Origin: Hoeflea_A sp965216535
GTDB lineage: Bacteria; Pseudomonadota; Alphaproteobacteria; Rhizobiales; Rhizobiaceae
Reading direction: 5' to 3'
DNA: 64,000 nt
NCBI GenBank assembly: GCA_965216535.1
Contig: OZ244175.1
Coordinates: forward strand, 7,130,001-7,194,000
The notes beneath the pieces are model-generated. The model had not been told where the DNA came from and made no database searches. It worked only from the letters and a program-made list of their open reading frames with translations. Within the stretch, counting starts at the first letter, position 1. Each line of letters opens with the position of its first letter. The position numbers and the translations under genes were made by a program. Below are positions 34,706-43,470 of this stretch, piece after piece.

Positions 34706-37700
34706 TCAGCTGCACTCAAAGCTGTCGTCGACGGGCGCGCAGCGATCCGGCCAACCGCGCTCCTGCCAGTAGCCGGCAATGCCTTCTTCTTCGACCAGAA
34801 ACTTGAACTCGTCTATTTTTCCGACCTCTTCGAGGACCGTCCACGGAACTGTGAACATCAGCGTCGGCCGACTTGGCGTAAGGGCGTCGTATCGAAAACT
34901 CTCGAGTACCAATTCCGGTCCGCCCATGCTCAGCAACAGTTCGTAGCCCAGCAGCGGGTCTCCCTTGTAGGTATCGAACACCTCCTCGGGAGGCTGGGTC
35001 TGGGCGGCCTCAACCAATTCAAGGGCGCGGGTTCTCAACTCAGTGCCGCAGCTCATGCAATCTTCTATCAGCCGCTTGAGCCGGTCGAACTCGCCCTCGC
35101 GGTAGAGATGCCCGATGATCGGCCGCATCGCGGACTGACTGAATTCCGGATAGGTCTGGTACAGGTCGAGCAATTGTTCGAACTGGCTCACACCCTGGCC
35201 CGCCAGCCATTTCAGTTCCGCCACCCGGTACCGGTAGAGCGGATTGAGCGGATCCAGATCCAGAACCTTTTCGGCCATGGCGATGGCCTGCTGGTGGTGA
35301 CCGACCGTTGCCAGGAGCTCGCTGTAGTCCTCCATGACGGAGTGCTCGCTCGGGTCCGATTCAAGCGCCGACCGGTAACGATCTTCCGCTTGCGCCCACT
35401 GACGGTTGCGGCGGAGCGAGTTGCCGACGGCGTGCTGAACGATCGGCAATGCCGGATCGAGCTGTTCGGCCTTCAGGGCAGCCTCCTGAGCGCGTCTGTA
35501 GTAGCTGGTCGGCAAAACATCTCGCCCGTCCATCTCGAGGACATAGGACGGCAGCACATCATAGGCCAGAGCCAGTGCCGCCCAGCCGGCGGCGAAATCC
35601 GGATCGATCCTGACACTGTCCTGGAAGAGGGAAACAGCCTGGCTCACCGCTTCGCCGCGCTGCCGCAGCAGCGGAAGCCCCTTGACGAAGAGATCGTAGG
35701 CATGCGGATTGCCGGTCCGATCGGTCTGCAGCGATTGCGCTTCGAGGCCGAGCGGTCTTTCGAGCGCCGTGCCGATGGAATTGGCGATCTGCTCCTGCAC
35801 CAGGAAGATGTCCTGGATCTGATCCTCGAAGACGTCCGACCATACGAGGAAGCCGTCATCGGCATGCACAAGCTGCGCTTCGATGCGCACCGAATTGCCG
35901 AATCGGCGGACGCTGCCTTCCAGAATATTCTCGACGCCAAGGGCCTCGCCGATGGTGCGCAGGTCTTCCGAGCGGTTCTTGTAGGCGAAGGCCGAGCTCT
36001 GACCGGTCACTCGAAACTGGCCGGTGCGTGCCAGCGCCGACATGATCTCGATGGTCAGGCCGTCGCTGAATGTATCGTCGTCCCCATAAGGGCTGAGATT
36101 GCGAAACGGCAGTACGGCGATGGATCCGCCCGTGTCCACCATTTCAACGGGTGGCGACTGCGTCAGGTCGTCCAGCGCATGACGGCCGATGCTCAACGCC
36201 ACGATGACCGCGATACACAGAACGACCAGAAAATCGCGTATGCCGTGACCGCGCTGATCGGCCGGTGTTCTGGAACCGCCGGCGCCTTCAGCGTTGCGCC
36301 AGGACATATAGCAGGCGAGCGGGAACCCGAGAATGAACAGGCCGGCGGCTGCGCCATCTGTCCAGCTCGGCAGTCCGAAAGCACCCTGGAGTGCCGAAAC
36401 CGCCTGGACGAGCAGCCAGGCGGCGATGGCGTAGAGACCGGCGACAGTCAACACCCGGCGGCTGCGAAGCTCGGCAATGAAACCACCTATCCCCTTGCGC
36501 CGGATCGGCGCAGGTTCACGCATCAGCACCTCGACCCCAGGATCCCCGTCCTGCGGGACCGGCGAAACAACGGACAGCGACACGACTTTCTGTGCCGCTT
36601 CAACCGGTGCGGCGACGCATGAAGCACCTTTTTCAAGCGCAAAGGGCGGGCCGTGTTTCGGCCAATCGACCTTGTTGAGCTTGATGTAGTCCTTGAGGTT
36701 TGAAGCCGCGTACATGAACGCCATGCGGCGCGTCTCTTCCGACACCCGCTTGTGGCAGAAACTCAGCCCGGCGGCCACTCGGGCGAGGAAGTACTGGTTC
36801 TCCATATAGGACAACCGGTCTCCCTGATGGCGCTCGATCCAGTCCATAACCTCGTGGCGCATCGTGCTGACCATCTCGATCAGTCCGAGATCGTCAGTGC
36901 GCAAGCCCCGCTGCCCTTCGTCCTGGCCGAATCTGGAAAGGCATTTCAGCAGCGTTTCCCATTTTTCCTGGCTCGCCGTTACGCGGGAACTCAGCAGGTA
37001 GGCCGCCTCGAAATAGGCCTGGTCATAGAACAGGAAGGCTCGGCTGCGATAATCGGCCAAATCGATGATGTGATAGCCGGGCTCTTCGCCCTTGAGCGGA
37101 CTGACCAGAAGGTTGAGGCCGTGCAGGTCGCCGTGGATATGGCCAGTGACAGCGCGCAGACGCAGGCGCTCCGGAAGTTCAAGCGTGCCGAGGGCGAACG
37201 CCAGCGGATTTGGATACCAATGACCTTCAAAGGCGATGCTTGGTTCGTCTGGCGACAGCTTGCAATCCTGGACGAGGAAATCGTGGATGCGCCCGCCCTC
37301 GGTCGGCTCCAGGCGGTAGTCCAGCCAGGATTTCAGCAATTGCTGCGGCATATGCATGCCGTCGGGAAGGCGATAGTCGGCATTCCAACCGTCCAGAAGG
37401 TCCCGCGACAGTCGGCGGACGGCCGGCAATTGCTCCTGATGCCCGCAGTCGGGCCACGGCTCGGCATATTCCAGACCGCGTCCGGCAATGGTCGACAGAA
37501 GCGCAAACTGATTGCCCTTGTGCAATGCCTTGATCAGTTTCGGCAGATGTTGCGCTGCAAACTCTGGCGCATCGGCGATGGCCTGGCCGTGCAGCTTCGA
37601 TTCCATCTCTTCCTGATGGGCCGAATCGGCGGCTGAATCGAGTTTGAGAATCGCCTGGCCGGTAAAGTCAGAGCTTTCGATATCCGCTGCGTAGACCAAC

Positions 37701-37840
37701 GCGCCGGATTTGCCGCCGCTGAGCTGGCGACTGAGGTAGATTCGGCCAATGCCCCACTGGCGTTCTATGGCCGGGAGCGCGTCGGCATAGGCGTCCGGCC
37801 ACGGCAGGCCGCGGTCGGCGGTTTCCGTCTGATCCTGCAT
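34706..37840 (-). CDS. Kinase-like (APH-fold) / membrane / TolB-like / TPR fusion protein
   Basis: A 1044-aa multidomain protein. Residues about 30-400 form an aminoglycoside-phosphotransferase-like kinase domain with Gly loop SGGKSGALVY (41-50), Lys66 in AILKLD, catalytic HGDLHGLN (236-243) and metal Asp in IIDLADY (258-264); all key residues remain. About 445-560 hold three membrane helices. A TolB-like domain follows (about 570-700; GGSIAVLPFRNLSPYGDDDTF begins it) and then TPRs. It resembles the cyclase-TolB-TPR protein at 7856-9586 with the cyclase replaced by a kinase. The N-terminal domain may belong to the ternary-complex-associated (TCAD9-like) group; that is a guess. Confidence 0.8.
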   Translation of the reverse strand: MQDQTETADRGLPWPDAYADALPAIERQWGIGRIYLSRQLSGGKSGALVYAADIESSDFTGQAILKLDSAADSAHQEEMESKLHGQAIADAPEFAAQHLPKLIKALHKGNQFALLSTIAGRGLEYAEPWPDCGHQEQLPAVRRLSRDLLDGWNADYRLPDGMHMPQQLLKSWLDYRLEPTEGGRIHDFLVQDCKLSPDEPSIAFEGHWYPNPLAFALGTLELPERLRLRAVTGHIHGDLHGLNLLVSPLKGEEPGYHIIDLADYRSRAFLFYDQAYFEAAYLLSSRVTASQEKWETLLKCLSRFGQDEGQRGLRTDDLGLIEMVSTMRHEVMDWIERHQGDRLSYMENQYFLARVAAGLSFCHKRVSEETRRMAFMYAASNLKDYIKLNKVDWPKHGPPFALEKGASCVAAPVEAAQKVVSLSVVSPVPQDGDPGVEVLMREPAPIRRKGIGGFIAELRSRRVLTVAGLYAIAAWLLVQAVSALQGAFGLPSWTDGAAAGLFILGFPLACYMSWRNAEGAGGSRTPADQRGHGIRDFLVVLCIAVIVALSIGRHALDDLTQSPPVEMVDTGGSIAVLPFRNLSPYGDDDTFSDGLTIEIMSALARTGQFRVTGQSSAFAYKNRSEDLRTIGEALGVENILEGSVRRFGNSVRIEAQLVHADDGFLVWSDVFEDQIQDIFLVQEQIANSIGTALERPLGLEAQSLQTDRTGNPHAYDLFVKGLPLLRQRGEAVSQAVSLFQDSVRIDPDFAAGWAALALAYDVLPSYVLEMDGRDVLPTSYYRRAQEAALKAEQLDPALPIVQHAVGNSLRRNRQWAQAEDRYRSALESDPSEHSVMEDYSELLATVGHHQQAIAMAEKVLDLDPLNPLYRYRVAELKWLAGQGVSQFEQLLDLYQTYPEFSQSAMRPIIGHLYREGEFDRLKRLIEDCMSCGTELRTRALELVEAAQTQPPEEVFDTYKGDPLLGYELLLSMGGPELVLESFRYDALTPSRPTLMFTVPWTVLEEVGKIDEFKFLVEEEGIAGYWQERGWPDRCAPVDDSFECS

Positions 37841-38115
37841 CGTTGCTGACGCCCAGCGAAGCTGGCCCCATTAACGTTCGCCCGTACCCCCCCAATTTAG
37901 GGAACTTTGGGCCCCGGTACAATGTCGACCTTTAGTCCAAGAGCCCCCAAAAGTGGCTCAAACCGGCACAAGGGAAGCCATGATGAGCGCCAGCATTTGA
38001 AAGGCGCATGTTTTTTGTCGCAAAAGGACCGGTTTTTTGGACTTCGGATCACTGGAATCCGCGACGGGGCGCGTGCGATAGGTACGTTGGGGCGACATGG
38101 TGCGAGGAAATTTCG

Positions 38116-38466
38116 ATGGAAATCCGCCATGATACGCTCGGTCAGCCGTTCATCCAGTGGGAGCAAGCCAAAGGCGGCATCAAACGGGCCTGGATTCAGC
38201 ACCGTTCGGGTGCAGCAGACTGGGCCGAGTGTGGCCGCTATCTGACCGTGGCACGCTGGAAGGGTGCGCGTTCCGGCGGCGCCGCTGATTTTCCCATTTT
38301 CAGCCAGGATGAGGACGAAACGGTGCTTGCCAGTTTCGTCCTGGCCGTCAATCAGGTCACCGGTTGCGATCCGGCCAAACGCGCTTCAGAGACGGCACGG
38401 CCGGCTTCCGCCCTGCCCTCTGCAATGATCGAGACGGCCCGCGCTGCCAATTCGGCAGCCGAATAG
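38116..38466 (+). CDS. Hypothetical protein
   Basis: A 116-aa soluble, unrecognised protein. It opens MEIRHDTLGQPFIQWEQAKG and contains several Trp residues (WIQHR, DWAECGRYLTVARWKG) and an acidic stretch QDEDETVLASFVLAVNQVTG, ending in a low-complexity Ala-rich tail. ATG 38116 follows GAGGAAATTTCG; the longer frame back to 38008 is less likely. It converges on the PadR gene with five bases between. Confidence 0.62.
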   Translation: MEIRHDTLGQPFIQWEQAKGGIKRAWIQHRSGAADWAECGRYLTVARWKGARSGGAADFPIFSQDEDETVLASFVLAVNQVTGCDPAKRASETARPASALPSAMIETARAANSAAE

Positions 38467-38471
38467 ACGGA

Positions 38472-39065
38472 TTATCCTTTCGCAGCTTCCGTTTCCTCCT
38501 TGACCCAACGACACCAGTCGATCTTCGCCTGCCTGACGGCGACCGCCAGCTTGTAGACCGCATAGGTCGAAAACTCCTGACTGCCCGGTTGGCATGTGGT
38601 CAGGTCGTCGCCGACGACATCGAGGAATTGTTCCCAGCGTCCCCATAGCTGCTCGATTTCGGCTTCGGTTTCAACAATCTCGTCGTCGAGGAACGATGCC
38701 GTTTCCTCGGCCTCCAACATCCACATCAGGTGCGCACGCAGCGCCAGCTCCATCCGCGGTGCCCAGGGCTTTGACCGGCCCGCCGCCCAGTCCTTCAACG
38801 CCGACAGCCCGTCTTCGGTGATCTCGAACACCTTCTTGTCGGGCCGGCTCTCCTGCGCCACCCGATCATGGGTGACGTAGTGCGCCTTTTCCAGCTTCGA
38901 CAGCTCCGGATAGATCTGGCTGTGGCGAGCCGGCCAGATCAGCGTGGCGGGTGCCTTCAGGATGGTCGCCAACTGGTAGCCGCTTTTGGCGCCGCGGGCC
39001 AACAATGACAGCAGGACAAATCCGAGAATCGATATCTTCGGGGGCTTTTCCTTGGGATCAGGCAC
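38472..39065 (-). CDS. PadR-family repressor
   Basis: A 197-aa regulator with the PadR winged helix: ISILGFVLLSLLARGAKSGY, then PARHSQIYPELSKLEKAHYV and the wing VFEITEDGLSALKDWAAG. The C-terminal dimerisation helices contain several Trp residues (Vir_act_alpha type). GTG 39065 lies 5 nt after AAGGAG. It is divergent from the CocE-type hydrolase, and the palindrome between them is its likely operator. Confidence 0.92.
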   Translation of the reverse strand: MPDPKEKPPKISILGFVLLSLLARGAKSGYQLATILKAPATLIWPARHSQIYPELSKLEKAHYVTHDRVAQESRPDKKVFEITEDGLSALKDWAAGRSKPWAPRMELALRAHLMWMLEAEETASFLDDEIVETEAEIEQLWGRWEQFLDVVGDDLTTCQPGSQEFSTYAVYKLAVAVRQAKIDWCRWVKEETEAAKG

Positions 39066-39075
39066 AACGGCTCCT

Positions 39076-39114
39076 TTATGACAGATTTGACATATGTCAA
39101 TATAGACATAATAT
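39076..39114. promoter_or_regulatory. Divergent promoter with PadR-type palindrome
   Basis: TTGACATATGTCAA at 39087-39100 is a perfect palindrome; outer arms TTATG (39076-39080) and CATAA (39107-39111) extend the symmetry about the same centre. The TTGACA of the palindrome with TAATAT at 39109-39114 (16-bp spacer) forms a sigma-70-like promoter for the hydrolase, so a bound repressor would block it. Confidence 0.72.
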
Positions 39115-39175
39115 GAATAGCGCCGCCCGTCCACGTCGGCCGGCACTCGTGATTCTCAATTCCAAGAGGTGCACA

Positions 39176-40876
39176 ATGCGACTTCATCTGCAAATACTCC
39201 TGTTGGTTGCCGGCTGTCTGGCGACCGTCCCGGCCCAGGCCGCCGCGCCGGAAGACCGCACCGCCGTCTTCCATGCCATGCTGGTGGAAAAGGACGTTCC
39301 CGTCGAAACAGAGGACGGCACGGTGCTGTCCGCCAATGTCTTTCGGCCGGACGCCACGGGCCGCTTCCCCGTGATCATGACCATGGGTCCCTATCCCAAA
39401 GACATCCACTTTTCCGACTGGTCTCCCGAGGCCTATGAGAAAGTCGCCGAGAAGGGCCCCAACATGCACTGGGAAACCGCCAATCCCGACTGGTGGGTAC
39501 CGCAGGGTTATGTGGTTGTTCGCGTTGACCGCCGCGGCATGGGCAAATCGCCCGGCGACGTGGACCTGCTCTCGCAGCGTGAGGCACGTGACTTCCGCGA
39601 CGCCATCGAGTGGGCCGGAACGCAGCCCTGGTCCAACGGCAAGGTCGGATTGCTTGGCGTTTCCTATTTTGCCATGACCCAGTGGCGGGTCGCCGCTCTC
39701 CAGCCGGAACATCTGGCCGCGATCATTCCCTGGGAGGGCGCCTTCGACACCTATCGTGACGCCGGTCGTCACGGTGGCATCTTTTCGAACACCTTCGCCT
39801 TCGGCTGGTTCAAGCGGCGCATCGTCGACCACCAGAACGGCCTCGGCGCCGATGCAACGGATGCCGAAAAGATGGAAGGCCTGGTGCCGTTTCCGGTGAT
39901 GGTCAAGAAAACGCCGCTGGAGACAGCGTTCTATACGGAGCGCACGCCGGACGCTTCGCAGATCACGGTGCCGCTTTTGTCGGCCGGCAATTGGGGCGGC
40001 CTGGGCCTGCATCTTCGCGGCAATGTCGAGGGTTTTTCCGGTGCCGCCTCGCCGAACAAGCGTCTGCGCATGCACACGGGAACCCACATTGGCCCGTTCT
40101 ATTCACTCGAGGGGCGCACGGAGCAGAAACGCTTCTTCGATCACTGGCTGAAGGGCATCGATACCGGGCTGGAACAGGAGCCGCCGATCAAGCTGGCGAT
40201 CCGCAACAGCGACGGGTTCGAGTGGCGCTATGAAAACGAATGGCCGCTGGCGCGAACCCAATGGACGCCATTCTATCTCGACGCGGAAAGCGGCACCCTT
40301 TCGGCCGACGGTGGCAATACCGGCCCGGCGGCAGTCAGTTACCGGGCCGATGCGGATGCCGATGACGGCGAGGCCCGCGTGTTGTTTTCGACGCCACCCT
40401 TCGACACCGACACGGAGATCACCGGTCCGGTCAATCTCAAGCTCTATGTCTCGTCAAGCAGTGACGACATGGATATCTTCGCCATTGTCCGCAACATCGG
40501 TCCGGACGGCGCGGAAGTGACCTTCGAGGGCGCCAACAATCCACAATCTCCCGTCACAGCCGGCTGGTTGCGCGCCTCCCAGCGCAAGACGGATCCGGCT
40601 CGTTCGACCCCCTACCGACCATTCCACAGCCATGACGAGGTGCAGAAACTGACGCCGGGCGAAGTCGTTCCCGTCGAGGTCGAGATATGGCCGACCAGCA
40701 TGGTGTTTGAAAAGGGCCACCGGATGGTGCTCGAAATTGCCTCACGCGACGGCCAGGGCCTGCGGCCGTTCCTGCACACCGACGACAACGATCGACACCT
40801 TTCCGGCACCAACACAGTCCACACGGGCGGTGACACCCGCTCGCACATTCTGCTGCCGGTCATTCCGGCGCGATAG
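39176..40876 (+). CDS. CocE/NonD-family hydrolase, exported
   Basis: A 566-aa protein with a signal peptide (ILLLVAGCLATVPAQAAA) and the X-Pro dipeptidyl-peptidase/CocE alpha/beta-hydrolase fold: VPVETEDGTVLSANVFRP, then GYVVVRVDRRGMGKS, nucleophile elbow GLLGVSYFAMTQW (usually GxSYxG), and the C-terminal jelly-roll (HRMVLEIASRDGQ). It probably cleaves esters or amides such as acyl compounds in the periplasm. It is under the divergent PadR palindrome. The glycine after the elbow is replaced by Ala-Met. Confidence 0.9.
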   Translation: MRLHLQILLLVAGCLATVPAQAAAPEDRTAVFHAMLVEKDVPVETEDGTVLSANVFRPDATGRFPVIMTMGPYPKDIHFSDWSPEAYEKVAEKGPNMHWETANPDWWVPQGYVVVRVDRRGMGKSPGDVDLLSQREARDFRDAIEWAGTQPWSNGKVGLLGVSYFAMTQWRVAALQPEHLAAIIPWEGAFDTYRDAGRHGGIFSNTFAFGWFKRRIVDHQNGLGADATDAEKMEGLVPFPVMVKKTPLETAFYTERTPDASQITVPLLSAGNWGGLGLHLRGNVEGFSGAASPNKRLRMHTGTHIGPFYSLEGRTEQKRFFDHWLKGIDTGLEQEPPIKLAIRNSDGFEWRYENEWPLARTQWTPFYLDAESGTLSADGGNTGPAAVSYRADADADDGEARVLFSTPPFDTDTEITGPVNLKLYVSSSSDDMDIFAIVRNIGPDGAEVTFEGANNPQSPVTAGWLRASQRKTDPARSTPYRPFHSHDEVQKLTPGEVVPVEVEIWPTSMVFEKGHRMVLEIASRDGQGLRPFLHTDDNDRHLSGTNTVHTGGDTRSHILLPVIPAR

Positions 40877-40888
40877 CGCGTTTGGCGT

Positions 40889-40924
40889 CCGGCGCGGTTT
40901 CCGCTGAAGTTGAGACCGCGCCGG
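40889..40924 (+). terminator. Hairpin after the CocE-type gene
   Basis: CCGGCGCGGT (40889-40898) pairs perfectly with ACCGCGCCGG (40915-40924) across a 16-nt loop, 12 nt after the hydrolase stop. No T-run follows. Confidence 0.5.
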
Positions 40925-41001
40925 CTGGTCAACTCCCATAGGCTTGCGTTTCGGTGCCCTGCGCATAGGGTCGAGGCACTTCATTGCCCAGGGGAGTCAT
41001 C

Positions 41002-41322
41002 ATGCACTGGATCTACCTCGTTCTCGCCGGTGTCTTCGAAATCGGCTTTACCGCCTGCCTGAAGATGTCGGACGGCTTCACGCGGCTCTGGTGGTCGATC
41101 GCCTTTGTCGTCAGCGCCCTTGTCAGTTTTGCTTTCCTGAACCTGTCGATCGCGGCGATTCCGCTGGGCACCGCCTATGCCATTTGGACCGGAATCGGTG
41201 CGGCGGGCACAGCGATTGTGGGCATGACGGTCTTCAACGAACCGGCGACGCGGGCGCGCATCGTGCTGATCTTCCTTCTGGTCGCTGCGGTGGTCGGCCT
41301 GAAATTCGTTTCGGCGGCATGA
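41002..41322 (+). CDS. SMR-family transporter subunit (SugE/Gdx-like), first of pair
   Basis: A 106-aa small multidrug resistance protein with four helices, the essential membrane Glu in GVFEIGFTACLKMSDG, and the family motif AIPLGTAYAIWTGIGAAGTAIVG. The SugE/Gdx-like N terminus suggests guanidinium-type or quaternary-ammonium export. AGGGGAG precedes ATG 41002. Its stop overlaps the ATG of a second SMR gene, so the two are translated together and may form a heterodimer. Confidence 0.93.
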   Translation: MHWIYLVLAGVFEIGFTACLKMSDGFTRLWWSIAFVVSALVSFAFLNLSIAAIPLGTAYAIWTGIGAAGTAIVGMTVFNEPATRARIVLIFLLVAAVVGLKFVSAA

Positions 41323-41642
41323 CCATGGGCTGGGCACTTCTGATTCTTGCCGGCCTTTTCGAGATCGGCTTCACCACCTTCATGAAACTCGACGGCGTCT
41401 GGGCGAATATCGGCTTTTTCGTCTTCGCAGCCACAAGCTTCTGGCTGTTGACGCAAGCTATCAAGACGATCCCGCTTGGAACGGCCTATGCCGTCTGGAC
41501 CGCTATCGGTGCCGTCGGCACAGCGATCGTCGGTATCGTTGCCTTCGGCGACCCGGTGACGTTCTGGCGGATTTTCTTTCTCACCGCGATCGTGGTGATC
41601 GTAGTGGGGCTGAAGATGGTGTCGGGCACTTCGGGCGGTTGA
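41319..41642 (+). CDS. SMR-family transporter subunit, second of pair
   Basis: A 107-aa four-helix SMR protein, clearly paralogous to the upstream gene: GLFEIGFTTFMKLDG holds the proton-coupled Glu and TIPLGTAYAVWTAIGAVGTAIVG the core motif. ATGA overlap (41319-41322) couples translation. Paired SMR genes usually encode an obligate heterodimer with fixed opposite topologies. An AT-rich island starts right after its stop. Confidence 0.93.
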   Translation: MTMGWALLILAGLFEIGFTTFMKLDGVWANIGFFVFAATSFWLLTQAIKTIPLGTAYAVWTAIGAVGTAIVGIVAFGDPVTFWRIFFLTAIVVIVVGLKMVSGTSGG

Positions 41643-41703
41643 GTTGGCGCATTTTTTTTAAGGAACATCAACTTAGCGTTTACTTACACGCCATTCAGCG
41701 CCG

Positions 41704-42936
41704 TTACATCACTTTAAAAGCAGGGGTCCCTTTGCCTTTTTTGAATCCAGTGATCCCTCCATCCTGTGATACTTTTATTCCAAGGCCTAATTTCGCGATC
41801 TGCTTAGATGCAGCTAAACGACCTCCCCCGGCACTACCACCAGGGACTTTTACGATTGCACCAACTGCAAGCACATCTCCAGAGTGTGAAATTATGGTTG
41901 CGCCATCAATTGCAACGAGTTCCTGGCGCAATCGTCGATCCAGCGCGTTAAACTTCCTTTTCTTCAATATTTTCGCAATTGTTTTCGTCTTCGTGTTCTC
42001 CGCGTTTGAGATCAGATCCGACTTCGCAACTACCTTACCCACGTGGGAACCACTACTAACCACACCCATACAAGCACCTGTTCGCGCAAACGAAGCATCC
42101 AAACAAGTTTCGTATATTGCTTCACGAACATCTTGACGTTTTGGAGTGGCCATTTGTTTTAATACGGGCTCATGAGTGAGAAAATGCCAGCGGCCCGCTC
42201 GCCGGGCGAATATGAGTTGACCTTCTCGGAATATCAGAATCTCTCCCAAGCGATTTAGTACAAGGGACAGGTCGTGTTCATCTTCACTCGTCCAATGGCC
42301 AACTGGTGCGTATCTAAACGGACAATACGATTCGGCGCTGACGTCCAGAGTTAACGCCCTGTGACCGTATAGTTGGCCGGCAAAATTGAACTCAAGAATT
42401 GTGTCATGGCCGTTGCTCAACACGGCCGCAAAGTCATCAGTCGCAATGTCTGCAAGCGAAACTGTGTTTCTCGGGCGCGGTCCCTGTCGAAACCCAATTG
42501 CGGCGGATATCGGCATTCCCTCGTAAAGGCGCCCTCCCCAATGAGCAAGTTGGTCAATGGCACTCAAAATTGTGCCGAATTCTTCGCCACGCGCCAAAGC
42601 ACTAGATACAACCCTGCGCTGGAAAGAAGAGAGAAGATCGTGACCTAGTGGCCCATCTAAGAATTCCGCGATTTCGGCTAGCTTCTCCACGAATGATTGT
42701 ATGATTACCCTTTCCGGCAATACCGATGCACCTGGAGCCGCAAATGGTTGTGAGCGCACAATAACTAACTTATATTCGTCTTCTTTGTTCAATTTGAAGT
42801 AAATAGACTGGGGATCACGCCAAGAAACTAATCCATCCCGAGGCGTAGAGATCACTGAATGATCCTCAATGTAGGCTCCAGAAAAAAAGGGGAGCAAATA
42901 TTGCTCGGCGATCGCTCTAAGTTGATCCTCCTGCAC
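41704..42936 (-). CDS. Degenerate diadenylate-cyclase-like (DisA_N fold) protein
   Basis: A 410-aa soluble protein. The C-terminal 130 residues follow the DAC/DisA_N pattern: VREAIYETCLDASFARTGAC, MGVVSSG, then IDGATIISHSGDVLAVGAIV with the DGA motif at 344-346, GGGRLAA (370-376) where active enzymes have GTRHRxA, and LGIKVSQDGGITGF where they have the VSEExG strand. The loss of the RHR motif suggests it senses rather than makes a nucleotide. The 270-residue N-terminal part is unrecognised. GTG start with a weak AAGGG upstream. Possibly in the DACNV/DACNG/DACNH sensor group predicted for conflict systems; unverified. Confidence 0.68.
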   Translation of the reverse strand: MQEDQLRAIAEQYLLPFFSGAYIEDHSVISTPRDGLVSWRDPQSIYFKLNKEDEYKLVIVRSQPFAAPGASVLPERVIIQSFVEKLAEIAEFLDGPLGHDLLSSFQRRVVSSALARGEEFGTILSAIDQLAHWGGRLYEGMPISAAIGFRQGPRPRNTVSLADIATDDFAAVLSNGHDTILEFNFAGQLYGHRALTLDVSAESYCPFRYAPVGHWTSEDEHDLSLVLNRLGEILIFREGQLIFARRAGRWHFLTHEPVLKQMATPKRQDVREAIYETCLDASFARTGACMGVVSSGSHVGKVVAKSDLISNAENTKTKTIAKILKKRKFNALDRRLRQELVAIDGATIISHSGDVLAVGAIVKVPGGSAGGGRLAASKQIAKLGLGIKVSQDGGITGFKKGKGTPAFKVM

Positions 42937-43396
42937 AAAACTGCCCTTACCGTTTCCAGATTATCAGTAAGATATAAAACAAAATGTGTATTTTGTGAAC
43001 GCAGTGAATCACGCCAATTTTCCATATTCAACAACCCATTCTTGGGTTGCTCTTTGGTATGTATCCCAATTTGAATTTCCCGCGGCAATTGCCAACAAGG
43101 CGATCGCTTAGGGGCGCTTGATGAGTATGATGTCGGTCGCCGTTGGAAAGGATGTTTGTCGGCATCGTTGTTTTGGTCGATCACCAACTTAGTTGGACTG
43201 CTTTCTAAGACCGATCGTCCATACTGTGGTCGAGCAAGTATGCGGTATCGGGCGGAACCATGGGGTGGACAACTTCATTTGTCGACGGCAGGCTTGTTCG
43301 AGAACGCTTACATAAATCTCACACACAACCCCGCACGACAAATCTAAGAACAGCGCACTTCTGATATCCCCGACACCAGAACTGGAGGCTGAAAAC
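42937..43396. other. Long AT-rich gap between the divergent island genes
   Basis: About 460 bp with only short, unconvincing open frames (for example 43189-43416 minus). It must hold the divergent promoters; an AT-rich candidate -10 stretch (GATATAAAAC) is near 42971. No clear repeat, hairpin or RNA family was recognised, so a small RNA is possible but not supported. Confidence 0.4.
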
Positions 43397-43462
43397 ATGG
43401 ATAATACTTGCGCCAATTACCACTTTGTGGAAGCGCTTCGAATGGAAGCGAACAATCGATAA
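43397..43462 (+). CDS. 21-codon leader ORF before the RNase H-like gene
   Basis: ATG 43397 has a strong GGAGG 7 nt upstream (43384-43388 region) and encodes MDNTCANYHFVEALRMEANN plus Arg, ending at TAA 43460-43462. The next gene begins 8 nt later at ATG 43471 with a much weaker ribosome-binding site. The arrangement suggests translational coupling or leader control; a tiny functional peptide is an alternative. Confidence 0.55.
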   Translation: MDNTCANYHFVEALRMEANNR

Positions 43463-43470
43463 CAGGTCCA

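Noticed and set aside
34625..36622. 665-aa plus-strand open frame opposite the kinase-TolB-TPR gene
   Set aside because: It mirrors the conserved domains on the other strand; the protein has no recognisable family and a composition typical of GC-rich antisense frames.
40877..41001. Possible guanidine riboswitch before the SMR pair
   Set aside because: Only a 10-bp hairpin close to the cocE-type stop is present. The ACGR loops of the class II switch and the conserved cores of other classes were not seen.
42852..43416. Minus-strand short frames (42852-43187 and 43189-43416) as island genes
   Set aside because: No ribosome-binding sites, no recognisable domains, and overlap with the promoter region of the divergent genes.
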